This document shows, one piece after another, positions 23,414-31,324 of a stretch of DNA of 64,000 nucleotides. Both the position numbers and the translations under genes were made by a program. The DNA comes from JBBRNH01 sp038230415. GTDB lineage: Bacteria; Bacteroidota; Bacteroidia; Cytophagales; Spirosomataceae. The first letter of the stretch is position 1, and each line of letters begins with the position of its first letter. Location of the stretch: contig JBBRNH010000014.1 of NCBI GenBank assembly GCA_038230415.1, positions 1 to 64,000 of the forward strand, written 5' to 3'. Under the pieces are notes generated by a model. It saw only the letters and a program-made list of their open reading frames with translations, was not told the origin of the DNA and made no database searches.

Positions 23414-24919
23414 TTAGATGTAGTCACCTGTGCTTAATTCACCCTTAGCCTGAATAGATAAAATCTTATTCAGACTCATTCCGTCAGGACAATACCGAAA
23501 GTGCTTTTTTAAGGCAGGAATAATGTACGGCTCATGCGGATTATCCGTGTCCTGACTTTTATACCGAAACATAGATGGATAGCCAAGAACGCGCCTGTAT
23601 TGGCCCTCGATAGCGGGCTGTAAGGTGAATGGGTCAATAATTCCGGTTATGGGCTTTGCGGCCAGTGATTCAGTAGATAGTGTTTCAGCATCTATTTCGG
23701 CTACTGTTTCGGTAGTAATCTCGGCGGCATCCTCGGCGATCACAACGGCAGTATCATCGTTAGTAGGTTGGAGTCGGTTAAAATTGAGTTCCGGCACATT
23801 GTAAAAAGCTCCGAAACGACTGTAAAGACGCTTGCTTTTGGTGTTATCCAAAATCTCCATTATCAATTCCATATCGTATTGACCGTCCTGTTTTTGGAGA
23901 CAACCGGGTTTAAAATGGTACTTGATACACTCCATTACCGCGTCCATGTACTCTTTCAGGTCTGATACTCCGGGGTTTATATAACGTTTCTGTTTCTTCT
24001 TCTTAGCAGAAACCTTACCTGTTTTATCACGTTCGTAAATGATTTTACCCTCCCTATCATGCTCATAAACAACGTTGCCCCTTTTGTCGCGCTCATAGAT
24101 GACCTTGCCGTTTTTGTCCCGTTCATAGGTGAATAACGTTTCATAATGGCTTAAAGCGGGTTGCTCAACTATCCGGCTCCACAGTTCTGCAATAGCAGTA
24201 CGAACCTCATTTACAGTGTATTCCGGGTATTGCAGAATCAGACTGTGCAAGTGAATGTGTAAGCCGTGATCTTTTGACCGGGTTGTTTCTAAACCATACT
24301 CGCCAGCATAGATATACTTTTTCCATATCCGGTGCTTTCGCATTAAGTTGAATAATTGTATTACTTCGTCTCCATAAAAACGCTTACCCTTAAATAGTCC
24401 ATTGGTGTGTGGAACGGTCAGGGTTAAGTGAATGGGTTGGTAGTGTTGGCAAAGTAGGCGGCTTTGTTCATCTGTGGCCGTTGTGAGATAAGTAGCGTAA
24501 CGGTGTCTGATTTTAAGCGATTTACGCCAATTCCAAACCGCGTCTAATCGGTGCTTAGAGAAGATATAGCCCTCAAATTGCCATTTGGTCTGCTTGGTTT
24601 CCGGGTTAAAAAATTCAGCATAAATACCCATTCCTTCTTTCAAAGCGTAGTACAAGGTCGCTAAGTTTTCATACTTAGCCGCTAACCGGTCGCCGTATTC
24701 CTTACATCGGTAAACGTCCTGCCGTTGCTCCCGATGTAAGTACCTGTTTTCAGGCAGTACAATCTTGTCAGTTAGGTATAGATATTCCTCAATGGCTCGA
24801 CGCTGTTTACGGTTTTCAGCCAACTTAGTTGAGACCTTGTAACCGTACTTATTTCGGCGGTCTAAAACCGCCTTATTCGGGGGAAGGGTCGGTTTGGGTG
24901 GGGGAAAGGTTAGGCTCAT
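23414..24919 (-). CDS. HUH-family replication initiator (Rep)
   Basis: 501 aa. Motif 1 is HLTLT at 164-168, the HUH metal site is HIHLH at 221-225, and the likely nicking tyrosine is Tyr334 in the helix EYMDAVMECIKYHF. This is the layout of rolling-circle Rep proteins. Between HUH and the tyrosine helix lie four tandem ten-residue repeats (265-304) of the form Y-E-R-D-K-x-G-K-V-I followed by a lysine tract. The C-terminal 150 residues are acidic and less conserved. It implies a circular replicating form of element B. Confidence 0.75.
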   Translation of the reverse strand: MSLTFPPPKPTLPPNKAVLDRRNKYGYKVSTKLAENRKQRRAIEEYLYLTDKIVLPENRYLHREQRQDVYRCKEYGDRLAAKYENLATLYYALKEGMGIYAEFFNPETKQTKWQFEGYIFSKHRLDAVWNWRKSLKIRHRYATYLTTATDEQSRLLCQHYQPIHLTLTVPHTNGLFKGKRFYGDEVIQLFNLMRKHRIWKKYIYAGEYGLETTRSKDHGLHIHLHSLILQYPEYTVNEVRTAIAELWSRIVEQPALSHYETLFTYERDKNGKVIYERDKRGNVVYEHDREGKIIYERDKTGKVSAKKKKQKRYINPGVSDLKEYMDAVMECIKYHFKPGCLQKQDGQYDMELIMEILDNTKSKRLYSRFGAFYNVPELNFNRLQPTNDDTAVVIAEDAAEITTETVAEIDAETLSTESLAAKPITGIIDPFTLQPAIEGQYRRVLGYPSMFRYKSQDTDNPHEPYIIPALKKHFRYCPDGMSLNKILSIQAKGELSTGDYI

Positions 24920-25438
24920 TTTTCCAGATGTTCTAATATTATCAAGGAAGGGCTACCGCGTTCGTAATCAGCTACTTACAAAAGTGTCTATCTGTAATTA
25001 ATTAGACACATAAGAATACTTGTTGGTGTATTGGGATGCTTCGCATCCCGACCGTTTTTAGGTACGTCCGGGCAATCCGGGTGCAACCTATCAAAGCGTT
25101 TCCGGCTGTGTTCCGGTTGGAGCCTGCCAACCGTGCGCCGGATGTTGCGCCCGTCTTTGCGCCCTCGCTACGTTCGCCGGGTTGGAACGGTCAAAACCAG
25201 TTACCGGCTATCCTACGGGGGTTGTTCGTTGGTCGGCATCGAACCGGCTTTTACCGCCACTGGCAACGAATTAGCAATGAGTTGAGAATGTGAGCATCAG
25301 AGGGCCGGACGTGGCGGATAAGCGGAAACAGAAGAAAGTATGTAGTTTCGCGCCTGACCAACGACTGGTAATCTTGGTTCGCTCATATTCCAATAGTAAG
25401 CCCGTCAGATTGGGGAATCTGACGGGCTTTTTTGTGGC
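24920..25438. other. 519-bp intergenic region, candidate replication origin and plus-strand transcript
   Basis: The region lies directly upstream of the Rep gene. GTGTCTA at 24984-24990 pairs with TAGACAC at 25003-25009, and GGGATGC-TTC-GCATCCC at about 25031-25047 forms a second hairpin; both are plausible nicking-site structures. The GC-rich centre (25060-25290) has open plus-strand frames of 84-85 codons with no recognisable similarity, and a plus-strand terminator at 25399-25433 implies a rightward transcript. Confidence 0.45.
25399..25433 (+). terminator. Strong intrinsic terminator on the plus strand
   Basis: AGCCCGTCAGATT at 25399-25411 pairs exactly with AATCTGACGGGCT at 25416-25428 around GGGG, followed by a six-T run. 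No plus-strand gene is known upstream, so it points to an unannotated RNA or small gene in 24920-25398. Confidence 0.75.
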
Positions 25439-25738
25439 TTATTCATCGGTTTGAACAAGCGGGGCTTCTAACTTGATACACTCAAAAATCAGGTCTCGTA
25501 ACATGGTAAGCTGACCGAAAGCGTGCTGAAAATCAGGAATATTGGCCTTATGGTCTAAGTGAATAACCAGTACGTGCAAAGCCATATTCAAATCATTGAC
25601 AATACCAATAGCCGAATCCGTTACGCCGGGAATACTGGTATAGGCATCTTCAAAAATGACTTGTAGGGCTTGGGCTTTTGTGATGAATTGTAGGCGGGCC
25701 GCTGCGGGCAAAGCAGATTGTGTAGGGGTGGGGTGCAT
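25439..25738 (-). CDS. Small helical hypothetical protein
   Basis: 99 aa, mainly alpha-helical (SAIGIVNDLNMALHVLVIHLDHK near the centre) with no membrane helix or signal. It lies 5 bp downstream of the excisionase-like gene on the same strand and so probably shares its transcript. No family is recognised. Confidence 0.6.
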   Translation of the reverse strand: MHPTPTQSALPAAARLQFITKAQALQVIFEDAYTSIPGVTDSAIGIVNDLNMALHVLVIHLDHKANIPDFQHAFGQLTMLRDLIFECIKLEAPLVQTDE

Positions 25739-25743
25739 GGCCG

Positions 25744-26016
25744 TTAGTTAGATTTGGGGAAACCATATTCTAAAAAACGCACTACTTCGGAACGCTTTAC
25801 CATTGAGCAACGGCTTTGCTTTCCTTCCTCTTTCTCCATTCTATAAATGGGAAAAGCATTTTCACCAACTAATTCCCAAAACTTGGTTTTGCCAATTTTG
25901 AAAATACGCTGCACATCTTGGGGGGTTAGCCACTCTTCGGGGCCGGTGTCTATCCGGCTCATCAGCAAATCGAGTTTAAAGCTGATCTGCGCTAAGGTTG
26001 GTTCTTGGGGTTGCAT
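25744..26016 (-). CDS. Excisionase-like HTH protein
   Basis: 90 aa. After a 30-residue lead, EEWLTPQDVQRIFKIGKTKFWELV forms the winged-helix start seen in MerR-type HTH_17 excisionases, and RMEKEEGKQSRCSMVKRSEVVRFLEYG is the wing and second helix. Such proteins bend attachment-site DNA to favour excision. Its place in an integrase-bearing element supports a directionality role. Confidence 0.7.
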   Translation of the reverse strand: MQPQEPTLAQISFKLDLLMSRIDTGPEEWLTPQDVQRIFKIGKTKFWELVGENAFPIYRMEKEEGKQSRCSMVKRSEVVRFLEYGFPKSN

Positions 26017-26109
26017 TGCGCGTCTGCTATGGCTTTAGTGCCAAAGCGAACGCAAGTAAGGCAAATGTTATCTTATAAAAAAATAATATAAGATATTTTG
26101 AACCCTTGA

Positions 26110-26979
26110 CTAAGGGTCATAGTGTGTAACTCCTTCCTCTCCAAAGAAGCCTAAATTCTCCCGTTCAAAAAACATTGCCTCTAAGACTCTCAGGAAACCC
26201 AACCGCTTATCTTTCTCGTTGGGTCTCACACGGTCTAAAAAAATCTTCACATAAGCACCTTCAGACCAGTCGCACCAATGTACCCCTAATGGGAAGGCAT
26301 CAGAGAACATTTTTGGTTTGTAGTTTCTGGCAACATATTGAAGCGATGCTACTGTAAGAGTAATTTCAGGAAATTTATCATATCCAACTAATTTTTCGAT
26401 ATTATCATACAGAAACTTTGCAGATCGGTTATTCCAATCTATCATACTCCGTAAATCAGAATCCAAAGGAAAGGAACAGGCCAAATTGAATTTCAGCATA
26501 CTTTCTACAAAATTATCCAATTCCCAAGTCATTACATAAATGTCATTAGCAATTAGATATTTACCAGTTTCCTTTAAAATCTCATCTTCTTGCCATTTAC
26601 CAGCATATATAGTTTCTCCTCCATCTATTAATTCAATTACTTTAGGTTTTCTAATTTGATTTTTTACATTACTTCTAACAAGTTCCGCCGTTTGTGTTGA
26701 AATTCTAACTTCTTCTTCTATCAGTTCCTTGTTTTTTAGTAAAAACATATCAAACTCATTTTCAGGTATATACGCATTTAGTAGGCTTTTATACTGAAAT
26801 GTCTTTCCTGAAAAGGTTAGTTGAACATAAACCGGATATAGTTTTTTACCATTGATTTCCTTGCCTTTGAGTTTGAGATGTAAATAATGCTTTACTGTAA
26901 TTTTCCCATCTCTTTCTTTCTTGACGTATTTTCCTCTGGGCTTTCGGCTAACCTGCGGCCCGATTTCCAATATCTCCAT
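26110..26979 (-). CDS. Unknown protein encoded directly after the integrase
   Basis: 289 aa. The N-terminal 60 residues (KHYLHLKLKGKEINGKKLYPVYVQL) look like the arm-binding beta fold of tyrosine integrases, but no catalytic domain follows. The rest is alpha/beta, Lys-rich and very AT-rich. It starts 4 bp after the integrase stop, so it is co-expressed with it. It may be an accessory recombination factor or unrelated cargo; no family was recognised. Confidence 0.6.
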   Translation of the reverse strand: MEILEIGPQVSRKPRGKYVKKERDGKITVKHYLHLKLKGKEINGKKLYPVYVQLTFSGKTFQYKSLLNAYIPENEFDMFLLKNKELIEEEVRISTQTAELVRSNVKNQIRKPKVIELIDGGETIYAGKWQEDEILKETGKYLIANDIYVMTWELDNFVESMLKFNLACSFPLDSDLRSMIDWNNRSAKFLYDNIEKLVGYDKFPEITLTVASLQYVARNYKPKMFSDAFPLGVHWCDWSEGAYVKIFLDRVRPNEKDKRLGFLRVLEAMFFERENLGFFGEEGVTHYDP

Positions 26980-26983
26980 AACC

Positions 26984-28234
26984 TTATTCAGATTTTTTGT
27001 ATTTCCACTGGTTACCGGCCTTTGCCTGACGCAAACGGTTTGTTATATCTTCTTTAACAAAGTGCGTGTAGGCTTTGGTTGTTTTTATATCTTCATGCAA
27101 AGCCATTTCCTGAATGAAAGAGTCACCAAAGTCCATAATGGTAAGGTATGTTATACCCGAATGTTTGGCCGTGTGCATAGTCAACCTTATCCCTTTTATC
27201 CCCGCCCGCTCGGCCAGTATCTTTAGATTCCGGTTTATGGCTTGCGCCGTGATACTAAAAAGTGGCTGATCGGGTCGTTTGCCCGCGCTATATTTCTCGT
27301 AAATCCGTTCGGGCTTGCTGCGGCCACCGTCGGCCACCGGGAACAGTAAACCCAATGGACAGTAAATCTTCTTCTTTACCTTTTGGGCAGTCGCTTCTAA
27401 AATCCAACCTTCATCAGTACTTGACCTGGTAAAGTGTTTTGGGCAAAACCGGATAATATCACCTACCCTGGATAACGTGTAAAAAGCAAACAAATAAGCG
27501 TCGCGGCTCATTTCTAACGTCTTTTCATCGGGGGCGAACGTTAGGCGTTCTAACTGGTCAATTTGTTCAGGACGTAACGAATCCCGGTAAGACTTACCAT
27601 CAGGAAACTTTAAGCAGTTGTACGGATTAGGGGTTTCAAGTAATCCTTTGTTATCGGCATTAACTATGTGCCGTTTAATTTCCTTGTGATCTCGTTTGGC
27701 GTATGGGAGTGAATAATTTTTTCCGTCTTGCTTTACCAAATGAGCATTATAGTTCTCAATAAAGTCGGTTGTCAGTTGCTTAAATTCAACTTCCTCACTG
27801 TCATTGAACGCTATTAGTCGGGCCGGTATTCGGATATACCGTAGGTATGCACCTTTCTTGTATTTTACGCCGTATTGCCGTTCAATTTCCTGACGCATAA
27901 ATGCAGTAAACGTGAGTTTACCCGGTTCGGGTTTAGCGTTTTTGTTAAACTTTTTAAATTCTGTCCAATTTAAACGACCATCATTTTTTTTGCGAATTTC
28001 TTCTTCGTACTTTCTTAAAGCAGACTCTAAAAGTGATAAACTTTGTTCGTCTGTCTCACTTAATTTTTCTCCGCGTTTAGTCGGGTCTTTAGGGTGGGGT
28101 TTGAGTTTTACGCCAGCACTAAGGTAAAATCTTTGGGATTTAAAGAACGCTTCAATTACCACTTGAGCTTTACCGTATTTATCGGTTCGCTTGGCTCTAT
28201 TAAACACCCTTCTATACTTTACTGATTCAAACAT
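26984..28234 (-). CDS. int: Tyrosine site-specific integrase
   Basis: 416 aa with an N-terminal arm-binding region, a SAM-like core-binding domain (about 105-200) and the catalytic domain. Active-site residues: Arg256 in SRVGD, His354 and Lys357 in HTAKH (Arg is usual at 357), His380 and nucleophile Tyr389 in TTKAYTH. The gene ends the element next to its tRNA-Lys target, the standard arrangement. It most likely recombines the 18-bp repeats at 21614 and 28438. The Lys substitution is tolerated in some Bacteroidota integrases. Confidence 0.9.
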   Translation of the reverse strand: MFESVKYRRVFNRAKRTDKYGKAQVVIEAFFKSQRFYLSAGVKLKPHPKDPTKRGEKLSETDEQSLSLLESALRKYEEEIRKKNDGRLNWTEFKKFNKNAKPEPGKLTFTAFMRQEIERQYGVKYKKGAYLRYIRIPARLIAFNDSEEVEFKQLTTDFIENYNAHLVKQDGKNYSLPYAKRDHKEIKRHIVNADNKGLLETPNPYNCLKFPDGKSYRDSLRPEQIDQLERLTFAPDEKTLEMSRDAYLFAFYTLSRVGDIIRFCPKHFTRSSTDEGWILEATAQKVKKKIYCPLGLLFPVADGGRSKPERIYEKYSAGKRPDQPLFSITAQAINRNLKILAERAGIKGIRLTMHTAKHSGITYLTIMDFGDSFIQEMALHEDIKTTKAYTHFVKEDITNRLRQAKAGNQWKYKKSE

Positions 28235-28281
28235 TGTGTCCGCTACCTGAATGGTTTAGGGCAAATATCAGAATCAAAAGC

Positions 28282-28299
28282 GTATCAAGATTGTATCAA
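28282..28299 (+). promoter_or_regulatory. Right arm-type integrase sites
   Basis: GTATCAA at 28282-28288 and 28293-28299, 11 bp apart as at the left end. They lie between the integrase start and the tRNA-Lys. TAACGAAC at 28317-28324 and 28337-28344 is a further direct repeat in this gap. Confidence 0.6.
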
Positions 28300-28390
28300 A
28301 AATCAGCACGAACTATAACGAACCTTAAAGGTCTCTAACGAACTAAAAAAAAGCGTCATTAGTTGTAAAGTCGCTACTCTCTTAAAAGAT

Positions 28391-28424
28391 AAAACCTTAC
28401 TAACTTGCTGATTAATAAGGTTTT
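28391..28424 (-). terminator. Hairpin downstream of tRNA-Lys
   Basis: AAAACCTTA at 28391-28399 pairs with TAAGGTTTT at 28416-28424. On the minus strand it ends in a T-rich stretch, serving as the present tRNA-Lys terminator supplied by element B. Confidence 0.6.
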
Positions 28425-28439
28425 ACTTCTAAATTGGTG

Positions 28440-28512
28440 TGATCCGGCTGGGATTCGAACCCAGGACCCATACATTAAAAGTGTATTGCTCTACCAGCTG
28501 AGCTACCAGATC
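28440..28512 (-). tRNA. tRNA-Lys (anticodon UUU)
   Basis: On the minus strand the 73-nt sequence begins GATCTGGTAGCTCAG and ends CCCAGCCGGATCA. The acceptor arms pair (GATCTGG with CCGGATC, one G-T), the D-loop, the anticodon loop CTTTTAA with TTT, and the GTTCGAATC T-loop are all present. CCA is not encoded. Its 3' end is the integration target of element B and matches two further partial copies at 21614 and 16934. Confidence 0.95.
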
Positions 28513-28566
28513 GAAACGCCCCCGAACAGCGTGTATTTCTGATTTGGGACTGCAAAAGTCTGATGT

Positions 28567-29433
28567 TTAGTACGAAAAAGCAAGGACGCGCTCCGTTTTT
28601 TTTAAGGCTTTTACCAGCGTAACGGCTTCTACGGCTTCGCGCACGTCATGCACCCGCAGAATGGCCGCGCCATGCATCAGGGCTACCGTATTTAAAACCG
28701 TTGTGCCGTTCAGCGATTCGTCGGGTGTAATGCCGAGGGTTTTCCAGATGGTGGTCTTGCGCGAAATGCCCACTAACAAAGGCTGATCAAACAACTGAAA
28801 CGCATCTAACTCATTCATTAACTGAAGGTTATGAGCGGGCATTTTTGCAAAACCAAAGCCGGGGTCAAGAATAATATCGTGCAGGTGCAGGGCTTCAAGC
28901 TGGGCCAGCCGCCGGGCGAGTTCGTCAATAACCTCCGTCGTTACGTGCTCATAGTTAGCCTGCGCCATCATCGTTTGCGGGTTGCCGCGCAGGTGCATCA
29001 GTACATAAGGCACACTGAGCGCGGCAACGGTGGCAAACATGGCATCATCGAGGGTGCCGCCCGACACGTCGTTGACCAACCTGGCCCCGGCCTCCACCGC
29101 CTGCCGCGCCACCGAGGCCCGGAACGTATCCACTGACAGCAGCGCGTCAGGAAATCGGTTTAGAATGGCTTCGATCACCGGCAATACCCGGTCGGCTTCT
29201 TCGGATGGGCTGACGGGGGCCGCGCCGGGCCGGGTCGAGTAGTCGCCGATGTCGAGAAACGTGGCTCCGTCGGTCAGCATTTTTTCGGCGGTGCTGACGG
29301 CTTGTTCCGTACTGACCCGACTGCCGGCAAAAAATGAATCCGGGGTAACGTTCAGAATCCCCATCACAGCGGGCGTGGTCAAATCAACGAGTCGGCCCCG
29401 GCAGTTCAGCGTTTTTTTCGTAATTTTCGGCAT
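28567..29433 (-). CDS. folP: Dihydropteroate synthase
   Basis: 288 aa. Signature segments are MGILNVTPDSF near residue 24, ATFLDIGDYSTRPGA near residue 56, INDVSGG-type VNDVSGGTLDD near 120, DPGFGFAKM near 193 and LLVGISRKTTIWK near 220, which bind the pterin and sulfonamide-like substrate. It condenses p-aminobenzoate with dihydropterin pyrophosphate in folate synthesis. The length is normal. Confidence 0.93.
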   Translation of the reverse strand: MPKITKKTLNCRGRLVDLTTPAVMGILNVTPDSFFAGSRVSTEQAVSTAEKMLTDGATFLDIGDYSTRPGAAPVSPSEEADRVLPVIEAILNRFPDALLSVDTFRASVARQAVEAGARLVNDVSGGTLDDAMFATVAALSVPYVLMHLRGNPQTMMAQANYEHVTTEVIDELARRLAQLEALHLHDIILDPGFGFAKMPAHNLQLMNELDAFQLFDQPLLVGISRKTTIWKTLGITPDESLNGTTVLNTVALMHGAAILRVHDVREAVEAVTLVKALKKTERVLAFSY

Positions 29434-29449
29434 TGTTTATGATAGAAAG

Positions 29450-29538
29450 TCAAAAGTCGCAAGTCAAAAGTCAAAAGCCGCTATCACCGACAACTATTCA
29501 CCTCAATACCGTTGACTTTCGACCTGCGACTTTCGACT
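29450..29538. repeat. Imperfect inverted repeat made of AAGTCAAAAGTC words
   Basis: AGTCAAAAGTCGCAAGTC starting near 29449 is mirrored by GACCTGCGACTTTCGACT at 29521-29538 with a few mismatches, in the divergent gap between folP and the DUF1599 gene. The left arm is a tandem of (A)AAGTC units. Confidence 0.6.
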
Positions 29539-29539
29539 A

Positions 29540-30073
29540 ATGACCAACACAGAAACTCAATATCGCCAAATAATTGACCGTTGCCGGGATTTGTTCCTGA
29601 AAAAAAACCACGATTACGGCACCGCCTGGCGTATTTTACGGCTGCCGAGTATCACCGATCAGTTATTTATCAAGGCCAAACGCATCCGAACGTTGCAGGA
29701 AACGGGCGTAAACCGGGTAGGGGAGGGTATCGAACCAGAGTTTGTCGGTATCATTAATTATTGCGTGATGGCCCTGATCCAGAATCAGTTAGCTGATGAC
29801 TTGCGGATGGATATTCCGACCGACGAACTCGAAACCCTGTATGACGACCGGGTGAATCAGGTGATGACGCTGCTCTTTGCCAAAAACCACGACTATGGCG
29901 AGGCCTGGCGTGAGATGCGGGTGAGTTCGATGACCGATATTATTCTGATGAAACTGCTCCGCACCAAACAAATCGAAGACAAACAAGGCCAAACGCTGAT
30001 TTCTGAAGGTGTAGAAGCCAATTATATGGACATGATTAATTACGCGGTTTTTTGCCTTATCAAACTCCAATGA
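29540..30073 (+). CDS. DUF1599 domain protein
   Basis: 177 aa containing two copies of the same half-domain: KKNHDYGTAWRILRLPSITD near residue 20 and KNHDYGEAWREMRVSSMTD near residue 115. This internal duplication defines DUF1599 (nucleotide modification-associated domain 1), common in Bacteroidota. The biochemical role is not established. Its TGA overlaps the start of the next gene, giving a coupled pair. Confidence 0.85.
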   Translation: MTNTETQYRQIIDRCRDLFLKKNHDYGTAWRILRLPSITDQLFIKAKRIRTLQETGVNRVGEGIEPEFVGIINYCVMALIQNQLADDLRMDIPTDELETLYDDRVNQVMTLLFAKNHDYGEAWREMRVSSMTDIILMKLLRTKQIEDKQGQTLISEGVEANYMDMINYAVFCLIKLQ

Positions 30074-31215
30074 ATACAGCCACTGCTCCGCAGCCACGCA
30101 TCAAAACCGGAACCCCCGGTATGACCCTTGCCGCCCGGATTGCCCGCTTTCTGGTGGGCGTAATTTTTATATTTTCGGGACTTATCAAACTCAACGACCC
30201 CGTTGGCACGCAGATAAAACTCGAAGAGTATTTCGAGGTCTTCGCGCAGGATTTGCCGTTTCTGCACGATTTTTTCATGGCACTGATCCCGGCAATGCTG
30301 GCCGTTTCGGTGTTTGTCTGCGCGGCTGAGGTGGTGCTGGGCGTGGCCTTGTTAGCGTCGTGGCGACCGAAGCTCATCACCTCACTGCTGTTTTTATTGG
30401 TTCTGTTTTTTACGTTCCTGACGTTCTATTCGGCTTATTTCAACAAAGTGACCGACTGCGGCTGCTTCGGCGATGCCATCAAACTCAAACCCTGGACTTC
30501 GTTCTCGAAAGACATTGTGCTGATGGTGCTGATTCTGTTCATTATGGGTCACCGCAACCGCATGGTCTCCCGCACAACGGGCTGGCTGGTGGCGCTGGCA
30601 ACGGTGCTGTCGGTGGGGTTGGGTGTGTATGCCATTGCGTTTTTGCCGCCGTTGGATTTACTGCCCTACGCCGTTGGTAAAAACATTCCGGCCCTGATGA
30701 AAGCCTCGGCCCCGCTCCGATACGAGTACGTGATGGAGAAAAACGGCGATACCAAAACCTTCTCTACATACCCGACCGATACCACTTACAAGTTCAAGGA
30801 AATGGTGCTGCTCAACGAAGCGGCCAAGCCCAAAATCACTGATTACCGCATCTGGAGCGATACCGACGGTGATTTTACGCAGCAGACGTTCGCCGGGAAC
30901 AAGCTGTTTGTGATTATCAAAACCACCAAAGGCATTGACGCGGGCAGCATTCCGGCCATCCGCGAATTGGTGCAGGGTCTGAAAGGGTCGTTGGTTACGG
31001 CGTACATTCTCTCGTCGGTCAGCGATGATGAAATCAATGCCTTCAAACGCGAGTATCAGCTTGATTTGCCGGTTTACAAAGCCGATGCTACCGTGCTGAA
31101 AACCATCATGCGGGCTAACCCCGGCACGTGGCTGCTGAGCAATGGCACCGTGCGCGGCAAGTGGCACCATAACACCACGCCAACGGCAGCGACGGTTTTA
31201 GCAGTAATAAAATAG
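30070..31215 (+). CDS. BT_3928-type DoxX/MauE membrane protein with thioredoxin-like tail
   Basis: 381 aa from the ATG at 30070. The first half is a four-helix membrane domain of the DoxX/MauE type (RFLVGVIFIFSGLIKLNDP at the first helix, and a TDCGCFGDAIKL Cys-x-Cys motif after the third). The second half is soluble and resembles the thioredoxin-like fold without an obvious CxxC. Family members are associated with disulfide or envelope redox processes. It is coupled to the DUF1599 gene by an ATGA overlap, a pairing usual in this phylum. Confidence 0.8.
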   Translation: MNTATAPQPRIKTGTPGMTLAARIARFLVGVIFIFSGLIKLNDPVGTQIKLEEYFEVFAQDLPFLHDFFMALIPAMLAVSVFVCAAEVVLGVALLASWRPKLITSLLFLLVLFFTFLTFYSAYFNKVTDCGCFGDAIKLKPWTSFSKDIVLMVLILFIMGHRNRMVSRTTGWLVALATVLSVGLGVYAIAFLPPLDLLPYAVGKNIPALMKASAPLRYEYVMEKNGDTKTFSTYPTDTTYKFKEMVLLNEAAKPKITDYRIWSDTDGDFTQQTFAGNKLFVIIKTTKGIDAGSIPAIRELVQGLKGSLVTAYILSSVSDDEINAFKREYQLDLPVYKADATVLKTIMRANPGTWLLSNGTVRGKWHHNTTPTAATVLAVIK

Positions 31216-31261
31216 GGAATAAAGGAGGAAGGGGACGAGAGGAAGAAAGGCTTTAGTAGTT

Positions 31262-31324
31262 CTCCTTTTCCTCCCTTTCCTCCCTTTCCTCCTTTTCCTC
31301 CTTTTCCTCCTTTTCCTCCCTTTT
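31262..31324 (+). repeat. Seven tandem 9-bp CTCCYTTTC units abutting the aroK start
   Basis: CTCC(T/C)TTTC is repeated seven times from 31262 to 31324 inside a 65-nt uninterrupted pyrimidine tract (31260-31324). The aroK TTG start begins within the last unit. A purine-rich stretch (AAAGGAGGAAGG and following, 31221-31250) lies just upstream and can pair with it. The unit number could vary by slippage. Confidence 0.8.

Larger units (their letters stand above)
21614..28455. mobile_element. Integrated element B with tyrosine integrase and HUH replication protein
   Basis: About 6.8 kb between 18-bp direct repeats, one inside the tRNA-Lys gene. It carries, all on the minus strand, an integrase next to the tRNA, a 289-aa unknown protein, an excisionase-like HTH protein, a small unknown protein, an HUH Rep protein, a RimK-like ATP-grasp enzyme and a small unknown protein. 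Paired GTATCAA sites sit near both ends. It is more AT-rich than element A. It looks intact. Confidence 0.85.

Noticed and set aside
25036..25293. Protein-coding frames of 84-85 codons on the plus strand
   Set aside because: Two overlapping frames of equal length exist, neither has recognisable similarity, and the region looks like structured non-coding DNA.
28316..28344. TAACGAAC repeats as core recombination sites
   Set aside because: They occur only at the right end and do not match the left end; they may be secondary binding sites at most.
16934..28455. A single temperate membrane-containing ssDNA phage spanning both elements
   Set aside because: There are HUH Rep and several small membrane proteins, but no capsid-like gene and an internal att copy divides the region, so tandem elements fit better.
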